NCBI GenBank assembly: GCA_903813345.2
Contig: CAIIXF020000007.1
Location: 30,925,564-30,989,563, forward strand
Length of the DNA: 64,000 nt
Reading direction: 5' to 3'
Source: Owenia fusiformis
Taxonomy: Eukaryota; Annelida; Polychaeta; Sabellida; Oweniidae
Each line of letters starts with the position of its first letter. The first letter of the stretch is position 1. Shown piece by piece: positions 1-10,507 of this stretch. The notes under the pieces were generated by a model that saw only the letters and a program-made list of their open reading frames with translations, did no database searches and was not told the DNA's origin. A program made the translations under genes and the position numbers.

Positions 1-74
1 GGTAACACTTTATCGCCTTGCCTCTTTAATGTATAATAAATGATTTGCCACTGATTTGATTTGATTATTTTCAG

Positions 75-2879
75 AAATTCCTTGGTGCAATTTTAGATGA
101 GCTCCTATTCATGTTGCATGATGGTCTTGGTACCCTGTCTAGTGTAAGACGACTGGAACAGGCTAAAGCTAATGGTACAAACTCTTATATAAATCTGAAA
201 ATCATTCACTCTATGAAAAAAGGAATATTCACAAATTGATTGAAATTGATTAAAACAACAATGAATAATCACACAGGCCATCTTAAATAGCAGATTCACA
301 TAAATATTAAGATCTCTCTCCATCAAGATGTAATTCCAATCCTCCACACCCCTCGAAACATGGAACTTATACACACAATATTGCCACTTTCATTGAGCTA
401 AAATTATAAGAGTGTACTATAAATCATGCCTTAATTTGTAGAATCCGAATGGAATAAACAAACACCACAGCAACAGCAGGACAAGGAGAAGTTCCTGAAA
501 GCTGAGGAAGCCCGTGCTGCTGGTGCCATGAACATGGCTAACAATCTTATGGCTTTCCTTGAGCTATTAACCAAGTCAGAAGATGTTGCCAGGTGTTTGA
601 CCATGCTTCCCTTGGCACAGAGGGCAGCTAATGCCATTCTAGGCTTTGTAGAGAAACTGTGTGGTCCGAACTCACTCGACTTCAAGGTGAAAGATATGAA
701 CAAGTAAGGATTATACACTCTAATGGGGACATTTTTACTTGGATCTGTTGTACAATTGTCATATCATTAAGAACAGTTGAGTCATCAAAGAAGTATGAAA
801 TATCCTCAAGAGGAAACTACTGTAATCGATGAAGAAGAATTCATCATGATATTTGCCCCTTTAAGAACAGATAAGTTGATATTTTGAAAACTTGTAATTT
901 TTTCATAAGCATATTACATGGAAGTGCTTATAACTAGAAGATTTAAGATTGCAAAAAATCTTACGGAGGCCCCGTAGGTGTTTTGGCAATTTGAAGGTCA
1001 GTCAAAGGTCAATTCTAAAAAAAAGGCATATATGAACTCCAGGGAACTTGTAAATGATTTTTTAAAAAGAAATTGGTGGGGCTTTTGTGATCAAATATAC
1101 CTAAATTTGAATCCAGAAAATCAATTTGAAAAATCAACTTTTTTGACCTTTAAGGTCAGATTTGAGTTCCTGAGAACTTGTAGATGATTTTTAAAAAAAT
1201 TTGGTCAATTTAAAGCAAGTTGAAATTTAGTCTTGAAAAGTTTCGAAATTTGACCTTTTTTCAGTTTTTGAGTTCTAATAACTCAAAACTGGTACACAAT
1301 TTTTATAAATAATCAATTGCTAATATGTGAAGAACCCATAGAGGAATATATATCCTGACTTTCATGGAAAAATATTGATTTGTAGTCACCAATTTTGAGA
1401 AACTTTAAAAACACAGTTTGTGATTTAGTTTGATGACCTTGACCTTTGACCTTGCAAATTTTACATTTTTAGACCTCGATATGTCTTTTGTGACTAAATA
1501 TACCTAAATTTAAATCCAGAAAATCGATTTTAAAAATAAAGTTTTTTGACCTTTCAGAGGTCACTGAAGGCCACCTAAAGGTCAAAAGTGAGGTCAGATT
1601 TGGAATTCTGAGAAGTTGTAGATGAGTTTTAAAAAAAAGTTTGGTCAATTTAGAGCAAGTTGAAATTTGACCTTGAAAATTTTTTAAATTTGACCTTTTT
1701 CAATTTTTGAGCTCTAATATCTCAAAACTGGTGCAAAATTTTAATAGATAATCAATAGCTAATATGTGTAGAACCTTTAGAGAAATATATATCCTGACTT
1801 TCATTAAAAAAATATTGATTTGTAGTCACCAATTCTGAGAAACTTAGAAAACACAGTTCGTGATTTAACTTGATGACCTTGACCTTTGACCTTGCAAATT
1901 TTAATAATAATAATAATGGATCTCATATTTTGTATTTTAGGTATAAGTTTACTCCTAGAATCCTGCTGAAACAAATAGTTGAAATAATCTTGATGGTCAC
2001 GCGCGAAGAATCATCGCGGTCTGAGGGCTTTCTTGTTTCTATGGCAACAGATCCTGATTTCAACGATGCTATGTTTGAGAAGGCGGTTCAAGTGATAGGA
2101 AGAGAGGGACTTACAGAGGAGGCCACATTGAAGGAGTTCCAGGAGGTTTTGCAAGTGGTAAAGAACTCTTGAATTAGCTTGTGATTAGGGTTCACTGAAC
2201 ACACAGTAAGATCTGTGTAATTAGAACACCTTTGGTACCTCAGAATAGTCTAAAATAGTCTCCTGCTTATAGCAGGTGTCTTGCAAACAGAGGTTCATTT
2301 TGCATTAAGGTAATGGCAGGGTAAATGGAATTTGAAGTATTCCACTAAAGGAGGTGTTCCACTTACAGAGGTGTTTTCATTCAAAATTTTTAAGGAATTT
2401 TCCTGTTGTTAGAGGATTCTTAATTCATTTGAGAGATTGATTTGAAGCATTCACTTCACAGGTAATCAAGTTAAAGGAAGAGAAACAGTCAGAAAGTCAA
2501 GCTGGTCATCACATTGAAGCCACTTATAACTGGGAGGATGAAATCACCAAATTGGAAATCAATGAGGAAACTTATGCTGACGCTTATACAAAGTCCCTAG
2601 AGAACTATACATTTGACAGCGCTGATTTACAGGTAAATACCACTGAGATTATTTGGTGGCAATTTATTATTTTCGGAATCTGAGGAGATGAAAATAATGT
2701 TGATTGTAAAAACTGTTTGGAAGACATTATAGTAAGAAATCGTTATCTTTGTACTTAAGTGAACATAATGAGTAAGTAATCTTAAAGAAATAATAATATT
2801 GTACAGTGGATACACTTTGTATATTTTAGGACTGTCATAGCTACACCAGCAACTTTGGAGACAAGCCAGTAGACCCAAG
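75..2879 (+). CDS. BIRC6: Helical region upstream of the UBC domain (five exons)
   Basis: Exons 75-174, 442-703, 1941-2157, 2462-2632 and 2830-2879 encode about 265 residues, largely leucine- and charge-rich helix-forming sequence (for example [14 protein letters not shown] and [20 protein letters not shown]) followed by an acidic stretch rich in Glu and Tyr just before the UBC. I recognise no separate domain. The position immediately before the E2 fold fits the C-terminal armadillo/helical region of BRUCE-type proteins. The minus-strand reading frame over 431-718 is only the shadow of exon 442-703. Confidence 0.7.
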
Positions 2880-5800
2880 GCAAGTATTGAAAGTACTTTT
2901 GGCTGACATTTAGTGAGCCATTCATTTGTCCTATGCACATACTTTATCTTGAAGAAAGAAAATAATTTTTGACAATATATGAGACTAAACCTAGTATAGA
3001 CATGCTTTTACGATTTGATCTACTTTTTGACCTACATATTTTTTAAACGTCAAAGATGTAATGCATATAGGCTCCATTTGATTGAAAATTGTCTATACAA
3101 GAAAACTTTTTTTCATTTCAGAGCTCCAAAGTTGAAGGCATTCAGAAAGGAACTTAAACAATTACAGGACTTGCCTCTCAATATCCATGCAGCTATATTC
3201 ATTAGACAGGTATACATCATGCTTGCTTCGTTTACATAATGCAAATATGAAATTGATTTTATGCTTGCTTAGTTTACATAATGCAAGTATGAAACTGATT
3301 TTTGCTGATCACTCAGAATTTTTCAGTTAATTTTAAGATTTATAACAAATTGATTTAGTTTTGCAATATTTTGATTTATTCTTTAATAATCTTTTTCAAG
3401 TTTTTTTTGATTGGCTAATAAAACCAGTAAGATTTATAAATGATACATATTTAGGTCAGTGTAGACAATAGTTACATAACCAGGGTGACATTTAGTTGGG
3501 TGATACTAAAATACACATAGGTCTTCCCACATGGGGCACCCTGACAGCATTGAAGTTATGAAATAAATGAATTAAGCAAAATTGTTGATAATTCCTGGTA
3601 AAATGTTGTGTAGAGGTCCTTTACCAAAATAAGCCATTCTGACTAATTGGTATGTTGTATAAAATCTCTTTTTATACAGAATTATATGAAGTAAATACAG
3701 AAGCTTTTCTCTCATGTACACTTTAACGAAGCAATGCTGCATTATTTAAGATATAATACTATAGATCAACAAATATTACACTGTAATCTGAAAATTGTAG
3801 GATGAGGATCGCATTGACATGCTACGTGCCCTAGTGACAGGTCCTAGTGGTACGCCATACAGTGGTGGGTGTTTCTGCTTTGACATTTACCTGCCCAACA
3901 ACTACCCAAACATTCCACCTTTAGTGAAGTTCATTACAACAGGGAATGGCACTGTTAGGTAAAAATTAAAATCAATGGAAATTGAACACCTTTGGTACCT
4001 CTTAAAGTGTATTCCAATAACAGAGGTATTCCAATAACAGATGTGTTCCACTTTACAGGTTTTACTGTGGTGTAAAATGAATGGATTTTTATTACATTCA
4101 TGTACAAATACTGGAATGAATTAACATTTTTATCAATCAGGCTGTAGACTGTACAATTCAGTCACTATGGTAACATTAAGCTACAGTAGTGCCTTTAATA
4201 ATGCTTTGATAAAAGCAGATCTCTCAATGAACTTTACCTAATGCACCACTGTTGATTGTTTTTTACTCCATCTTTGATGCTATAGCAACATTGAGTCAAA
4301 TAGATTAACATTAACCTATCAGAAACATCTAGTTTTTGTTTTAATCGACTTCCTTAGTTACCAACATCACATATACAAAACAGGACTCTGATGCCTCTAT
4401 GGAGATTTCATTTTAATTATGGTTTCCTGCAATATTATTCATCATTTTTTAAACTTTAGTACAGGGTGGTAAAAAAAAATGGAAACCCTAATACCATTTT
4501 CCTCATATCTTTATCATTTTATAAAATAACTCTCTGATATTTTACATTTTTATACATCATTCAATTTGCTACCAGCCTACTTTATTTCATGACCATCAGA
4601 TTGATAGTCACAATGTTACAGTACTTTAAAGAACATGCCCAGTGGCCACTATTGCGTTGTGGGGAAACCTGTACTCATCGTCTAAAATGTCCCTACCTGT
4701 GATATGGCAGAGATCGAGTATATGAGAATGACCTCAGGACAATTGCAAATCTCAAAAGTGAGATCATTTGTGTCATTCAGGCCATACCTGCTGAGGAATG
4801 CATTCGGGTCATTGACAACTGTGCTGTTTTGCCCACAGCGCGATAATGGCCAAATCTGAAGCATGTTATTCAAAGTGCTGAAAAATTGTGACTATCAGTC
4901 TGATGGTCATGAAATATGGTAGGGTGGTAGGAAATTGAATGATGTACAAATGTGTGAAATATCAGGGAGTAATTTCTTAAAGAGACCAAGATATAAGGAA
5001 AATGCAGGGTTTCCATTTTTTTGACCACCCTGTAGGATGTATTTGTATCATGAATATAAACATTTCAGGTTCAACCCTAACTTGTACTCTGATGGGAAGG
5101 TGTGTCTAAGTCTATTAGGGACCTGGCATGGTGGCAATGCCAGTGAGAAGTGGAATCCACAGACATCTTCAATCTATCAGGTACATGTATTTACAACTAT
5201 AGACATTTTCGACATACCAAGCATTTAAAGCTTTTGACATCTTTACAATGATCATACAATTGATTTGAATAAAAAATGTTGTTATTGCCATCATCTTTTT
5301 CCTTAGGTGTTGATGTCCATCCAGAGTTTGATCTTGATAAGTGATCCAATGTACAATGAGCCTGGCCAAGAAGGTCTACAAGGCACCACTGAGGGAGATG
5401 TGAGTTTGGACAACTAATTATTTATTGCTTATGTGCTCTGAAATAGTCAAATCATATATTCATTTGAACAGAAGTAGTACTAGATAATAGATGTTCTCCT
5501 TAAAAATGAGATCTTGCAGAGATCACTTTATCTGATTTGCATCCCAAATCAGTTGTTTTCTTTCATCTCGGTCAATCTTGATTAAGTGCTTCTTCTGTTT
5601 TAGATGCGTAGTGAGGCCTACAATCAGAATATTCGTCTCTATACAATAAGGCATGCAATGCTGGGACAGCTACGCCACCCTACCAAAGGTAAATAAATTG
5701 GGTATAGGTGAAAACTGGCCACTACTCATTGCTAGTTAAGGCTACATTAACCCTGTATGCAGAAGTGGTTTCATATTGTTCCCATCCCCAACTTGTTAGT

Positions 5801-6260
5801 AATGTCATTCACTGATTCTTAAGTCATACATATGGTCTTTTCATTATAGCTATTCAATATTTTCAAAAAATTGAAGTTCAAAGATTGGTATTAAAGTTTT
5901 TATCTTTTATAAAAAGCTTTTTTTCAAAATCAACTTCAAAATTACTGGAGTTTATACCTGACTGGAGTTTCCAAAAGTTCTTAATTTTTCTACCAACTTA
6001 TTGTCTTTTACTCAGAAATAGTGTCTTTATGTCACATGATTTATTTTTCAGGTTTTGAGAGTGTCATTCGTCGACATTTCAAGGTTCAGCGTGACCTCAT
6101 TCTGAAACAGTGTTCTGATTGGTTAAAACGTTGTGATGATTCTGGAATTGAAAAGCGGATGAGAAGATGCATTGATGAACTTTGCACTGAAATAGACAAT
6201 ATAGAAATTGAGGAAGAGGAAACATGTGATGATTCAGAAGATGGATCTCTAGAGGATTAG
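75..6260 (+). CDS. BIRC6: BIRC6/BRUCE-like E2 ubiquitin-conjugating enzyme, C-terminal exons (5' part outside window)
   Basis: Eleven exons join in phase: 75-174, 442-703, 1941-2157, 2462-2632, 2830-2879, 3122-3209, 3801-3958, 5069-5180, 5307-5399, 5604-5688, 6052-6260 (stop TAG 6258-6260). They encode about 515 residues of a protein that starts upstream of the window. The last six exons make a UBC fold. BIRC6-type proteins are very large membrane-associated enzymes combining an N-terminal BIR domain with a C-terminal E2 that ubiquitylates apoptosis regulators; the BIR end is not visible here. The identification rests on the motifs [20 protein letters not shown] and EKWNPQTSS, which match the BIRC6 class better than UBE2O (a Trp-Thr-Ser version) or UBE2Z. 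Joins obey GT-AG except the GC donor at 2880. The tail after the UBC is short and acidic. A BIRC6-related paralogue is possible. Confidence 0.85.
966..1905. repeat. Intronic tandem duplication (about 400-440 bp unit) of a GACCTTTGACC-rich repeat family
   Basis: Two head-to-tail copies lie in the intron between exons 442-703 and 1941-2157. The segment starting CTAAATTTGAATCCAG near 1102 recurs near 1505. The segment GATGACCTTGACCTTTGACC recurs at 1431 and 1872. The reverse complement shares its core (CATCTACAAGTTCTCAG) with the larger array at 39496-41580, so both belong to one dispersed family in opposite orientation. Confidence 0.75.
2218..2390. repeat. Short interspersed repeat with ACACCTTTGGTACC and GGTGTTCCACTTACAGAGG motifs
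   Basis: The same two motifs recur in partial or rearranged form at 3980-4080, 13705-13810 and 19340-19410, always in introns of the two genes. No open frame is visible. I infer a decayed transposon family, possibly related to the CAGTAAAACCT-ended element at 26033. Confidence 0.5.
3122..6260 (+). CDS. BIRC6: UBC (E2) catalytic domain of the BIRC6-like protein
   Basis: Exons 3122-3209, 3801-3958, 5069-5180, 5307-5399, 5604-5688 and 6052-6260 form one E2 domain. Visible in order: helix 1 ([13 protein letters not shown]), the beta-sheet core ([15 protein letters not shown], then [18 protein letters not shown]), the active-site segment [11 protein letters not shown] with the thioester Cys codon at 5103-5105, the GTWHG and EKWNPQTSS signatures, and the C-terminal helices ending in FESVIRRHF. 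The Pro-Pro after NYPNI and the intact Cys indicate a functional enzyme, not a pseudo-E2. Residues after about 6190 are acidic ([18 protein letters not shown]) with no recognised motif. Confidence 0.88.
4460..5034 (+). mobile_element. Tc1/mariner-type element, transposase decayed
   Basis: The element is bounded by inverted repeats TACAGGGTGGTAAAAA (left) and TTTTGACCACCCTGTA (right) and is 575 bp long with TA at each end. On the + strand, around 4718-4820, a fragment ([16 protein letters not shown]) matches the C-terminal region of mariner-like DDE transposases, interrupted downstream by stops. A second copy of the same family lies at 47481-48065. It sits inside the intron that splits the UBC domain. 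Confidence 0.85.
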
Positions 6261-6510
6261 AATCTACAATTACTGCAGATGACAGAATGGCAACATGCAG
6301 TTAAACTTTGAAGATTTAATAATTAAGAAAGACACCAATACAAATCATATTCAAATTTCCTTTATATGTGATTCCTCATGGCATAATTTCTTTAGGTAAT
6401 AATGATTCATATGTAATACTTTATATTCAAGTTACTTGCTTATACAAAAATTATGCATATTTGAAAAAGGCTGCATTAAAATGAAAATTGATATTTCTCC
6501 ATTGGTGTAT

Positions 6511-6650
6511 TATGAAAGTGCTTAAAAAGGCAGCTCCATATGAAATTGCTTAAAAAGTCAGCTCCATATGAAAGTGCTTAAAAAGGCAGCTCCATATGAA
6601 TGTGCTTAAAAAGGCAGCTCCATATGAAAGTGCTTAAAATGCAGCTCCTT
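6511..6650. repeat. 28-bp minisatellite, about 5 copies
   Basis: Units start at 6511, 6539, 6567, 6595 and 6623, each TATGAAAGTGCTTAAAAAGG plus CAGCTCCA with few substitutions. They lie in the probable 3' UTR of the E2 gene. Confidence 0.9.
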
Positions 6651-7230
6651 ATATTGGACAAGTTATGTATATACACTCCATATCATTTTGAGGAAGTTGT
6701 TTGAAGAAAACGCATTGTGTTTACCTATGGGAGTCTTAAATCAGTATTAGGGGTATATTGAGCAGCTAACATTTATTCACCAGATGCCTCATTATGGAGC
6801 ATCCGCAAACTTTGCATTTGCTATGCGCTTGTGATTTGTACATTTGCGCTGGCGCAACACTTGAGTTGCATTGTATCATGGATCAGATTAACATTTAACA
6901 CATAAACACAATTAAATAGTCCTGTTGGTCACAGTAAAACAATACAGCTATTTAATTGTGCCAAATGTCTTTGTATAGATTTCCACTTTGGTTTTTATGG
7001 TAATTACATGAAGTTATACACTGGTAAACAATGGCTTCATACTATAACATAGCAGTCTTCAGCTTACATGTATATACTGGATATCTACACGGTACATGTC
7101 GTTTGAGATGGATTTATTTTTAGAGTAACATATCATGTACATATACTTCAAGTTTTGTCAGTATTGTTTAATATTCTTGCTTAATGATACACCCTAATCT
7201 GATCCATGTGGAATCCATGTAGAAACCATG

Positions 7231-7705
7231 TGGATCATTGTGACATGTGTTTCACATGGATGTGGATCATTGTGACATGTGTTTCACATGGATGTGGATC
7301 ATTGTGACATGTGTTTCACATGGATGTGGATCATTGTGACATGTGTTTCACATGGATGTGGATTGGCTGTGTTTCACATGGATGTGGATCATTGTGACAT
7401 GTGTTTCAAATGGATGTGGATCATTGTGACATGTGTTTCACATGGATGTGGATCATTGTGACATGTGTTTCACATGGATGTGGATCATTGTGACATGTGT
7501 TTCACATGGATGTGGATTGGCTGTGTTTCACGTGGATGTGGATCATTGTGACATGTGTTTCAAATGGATGTGGATCATTGTGACATGTGTTTCACATGGA
7601 TGCGGATCCTTGTGACATGTGTTTCACATGGATGTGGATCCTTGTGACATGTGTTTCACATGGATGTGGATTGGCTGTGTTTCACATGGATGTGGATTGG
7701 CTGTG
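7231..7705. repeat. 32-bp minisatellite with a 154-bp higher-order period
   Basis: The unit is CATGGATGTGGATCATTGTG plus ACATGTGTTTCA. A shortened 24-bp variant ending GGATTGGCTGTGTTT interrupts it, and the pattern at 7279-7432 repeats almost exactly at 7433-7586. Short reading frames across it are repeat artefacts, not genes. Confidence 0.9.
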
Positions 7706-7870
7706 TACTGCCTTAAAAACAAACAATGTTCATAACTACATTTTGACAATTGAATCAGAGTCTGAAATTGTGTAAATCAGATTGTAAAGAATTATATAAC
7801 TTTTACAATGATGTAACATGTACTTCTGTACTTGTATTGGATTTTGTAAAATAAATAAATACATTTATTT

Positions 7871-10164
7871 TATTTTTAATATTGCTTTTTGGCCTAACCA
7901 CCATATTTTTATGGATTCACTAAAGTATAAATATAACTTATTATGAAGGGGAAGCCTGGTTTTGCAATGAATTCAAAATGAAGAGACCTAATTTGATAAA
8001 AGAAAGTCAATTACATTTTCGGGGAGGGCTGATATCTCCTGCATAATGCACTATTTAGTGTAGTGAATAGTGCATTATGCAGTGCATATTCTGTATTTAG
8101 TATGATCATGGGCCATGGTATGATCAATTAAAAGAAAAGCTTTTGTCTTTGCCCTGACGTGGCCATTCAAATTATTCAAGTGGAAAATACAATATTTTAA
8201 ATTCAGCAGTCTGTATTTATGAAAAGCTGTGGAGCAGATGTGACAAGTGAAGTTGTTATGTGAAAAAGAACAATGGTTGTATCTATAGATGACTGGCACC
8301 TTGAATTATTTTGTCTCTTAACATTGTTTGTTTGACAGAAAATATTCATGAGTAATTGTCGAAGAAAAGTTGTTTTGATTATTTAATATGTTATGTCATA
8401 TCTGATGTTTTATGAATAATTCTTTATAATTTTATGGAAATTAATTTGAATAATAAAAGATGTTTAATCTTTTGTTCTTCAATTTCTCAATTTTCCATAT
8501 ACCTTTTTTAGAAAACGAGATAAGTAGGAAAACATGTTTATTTAGCGTATAAGATTCATGTGGTATTTCAAAATAAAGAAAAACGTTATTTGATTTATTT
8601 AAGTTAAGGTAGTCCATAAGTGGATATTGATATCTTCATGAGGGAGCACTTCAAAAAATATACAGATATCAAATTATCCCATGGAAAATTACAGTGTTGA
8701 ACTACAGTGTACCACATTTATTACAATTGAAAACCAATTAACATCACTTCTGATATTCAATTTACAAATGGTTGGTTACACTCCATGAACTTAATGTTGT
8801 TGTTAACCTTTTGTTTAAATTTGATTTGCTTGTCCAAAACTTAATTTTTTCATGGGCTTCATGTGGTATTTGCTCTGTATCGGGGACCATGGCAGAAGCA
8901 GGTATAGATGTATAAAAGTAAGAAATATGAAGCACCATAGTGTTTTCCTATCATAATTCATAATTTCTCTAGAAACAATTCAAGATAGATCTGCAGAAGT
9001 TTATTTTCAGTGAAATTATGAAATATGAATTTTGATTATCAAATTTGATTCATTAAAGCAGAAAATATGACAAAAACACACTTTCCTTTGCAGACAATTG
9101 TTTGATTATTTATATGCCAATCAAAGCCGTAAATGTAACCACAATCTTTTGTTTGATTTTCTTATGAATATTCACATTTTAATTTGAAACATATGAAAGT
9201 TATTGATGTGAAATAAAAAATGGCAAATATCAGCAACTTTATGAATATATAATTAACAAAACATTTTATAATCTCATCATATATTCATATGAAAAAGTTA
9301 TTTAAATTCAAACCCTCTTGGATTATCTCATAATAGGCATCAGCAGCATTGTCGAAAGACATACGCCTATTTGTAGTTGATTTTTATCACGTACGCAAAT
9401 CAAATAGAGAGGAGGAAGTATTTGAAAGTTGGTGTACTGAACCCGTGCATTTCAAAGCACGATGAGTGGTGGCGAACCTGCCTTTCTGTCCCATGTGGGC
9501 TGGATGGTGTGTTTCATGCTGCTTAACACGGCTTCGACACAAAAGGACAATAATGGGTAAATGAAACATTTTTGACTCTATATTATGCCACATTCGTGTG
9601 GCTTCATTTCTGTTACAGTCTTCAACTGTTTGTGGATTGTGTTTGGCAGTTGGTGTTTGGAGTTTGGCCTCTGTAGCAATTTGCAATAAGATGGTGACAT
9701 TTTGTCATGTAATGCCTAATGTTGTAATGAAACTCAAATCAGAACAACACCGACCTTTTTAGCATTGTTTGAAATGGAAGTGGAAAATCATATAAAGCTT
9801 TGGGTTAGTAGCATGTCATATGTATTATTATGGGTTACTAAATTGATTAAAATGAATAAACTGTACATGTAAAATTGTGGTTTGCAATGAGAACCTTAGA
9901 AAAAACTCTCATGAATATGATTGACTGCCCATAGCGTGTCATGATATACAAGAATATGAGCTCATACCAAAAGTGAAGAAAGGTAATTTTCCTGATTTTA
10001 AGATGGCTGTCAGACTTTGTAAACCCCGCATTGTCTTTCTATCCATGCATCTCTTAATTTACTTTTAAAATCAACTTAATCAACTACATGTATACTATAT
10101 ATACACATGTGTATATTTGAAGCACATGTACTGCATATAATCATTTTCTCCACCCTTCTTAGAG
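7871..10164. other. Intergenic region without recognisable gene
   Basis: About 2.3 kb of AT-rich sequence. No frame of convincing composition, splice-supported exon or RNA gene was seen on either strand. It contains a strong hairpin at 8041-8080 and should hold the promoter, and possibly a 5' exon, of the SCO-spondin-like gene. No core promoter motif is distinctive enough to call. Confidence 0.5.
8041..8080. other. Perfect-arm hairpin (15-bp arms, 10-nt loop)
   Basis: GCATAATGCACTATT is followed ten bases later by its exact reverse complement AATAGTGCATTATGC. It lies in the intergenic region downstream of the E2 gene. Function is unknown; it could be a palindromic transposon remnant. Confidence 0.8.
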
Positions 10165-10507
10165 ATGCAAAAACAAAATTGTGGCCATTTTGCCCTTCAA
10201 AGTGTCATATTTATCACTATGTGTCTTGTTCTATGTTGCAGAGGTCACTGGTGTGATGTGCCTCAGACCACTAGAGACTACAAGACTGATCTTTGCATGG
10301 ACTTCCTCGAACTTGCTTTCGATGGCTGGCAGTTCCTCCAAGAAGCCCAGGACGAACCTCTCAAATCCCTCTCAAAGAAGGAGATGCAGCGTGCCCTGTA
10401 CAGTTTCATCGTCACTGAATCCGATGAAAAGTGTAATTTTGTTAAAGAAGTTACAACTGATGTAAGGATGTGCTGTGCAGGTTATACAGGGAGAAGGTGC
10501 AAGCAAG
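10165..10507 (+). CDS. SSPO: SCO-spondin-like: possible signal peptide and EMI domain (exon 1 of those visible)
   Basis: An ATG at 10165 opens a frame with a hydrophobic stretch ([13 protein letters not shown]), followed by GHWC and a Cys-rich EMI module ending in [14 protein letters not shown], then donor GTAATG at 10508. EMI domains at the N-terminus of SCO-spondin mediate protein-protein contacts. Two starts are possible. Either this ATG supplies the signal peptide, or the pyrimidine-rich acceptor ending TTGCAG just before the AGGTCACTGG stretch (about 10241) is used and the signal peptide sits in an unseen upstream exon. The Cys-containing N-region makes me regard the second option as equally plausible. 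Confidence 0.7.

Larger units (their letters stand above)
6261..7870 (+). other. Probable 3' UTR of the BIRC6-like gene with overlapping polyadenylation signals
   Basis: Non-coding sequence follows the stop codon at 6260. Two overlapping AATAAA hexamers at 7850-7855 and 7854-7859, followed by T-rich sequence, are the best polyadenylation candidate. The interval also contains a 28-bp and a 32-bp minisatellite. A nearer cleavage site cannot be excluded. Confidence 0.45.

Noticed and set aside
431-718. Minus-strand frame of 95 residues
   Set aside because: Shadow of the BIRC6-like exon 442-703, which is supported by splice sites and phase on the + strand.
7279-7775. Three Cys/Trp/Met-rich frames resembling small secreted peptides
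   Set aside because: They are translations of the 32-bp minisatellite, with identical residues repeating at the unit period.
8889-8901. Possible upstream signal-peptide exon (ATGGCAGAAGCAG followed by GTATAG)
   Set aside because: Only four codons, with no hydrophobic stretch, and no evidence that it joins exon 10165.
9387-9686. Minus-strand frame of 99 residues in the intergenic region
   Set aside because: No recognisable domain, no splice support and composition like non-coding DNA; part of it overlaps a GGTGACATTTTGTCATG repeat edge.
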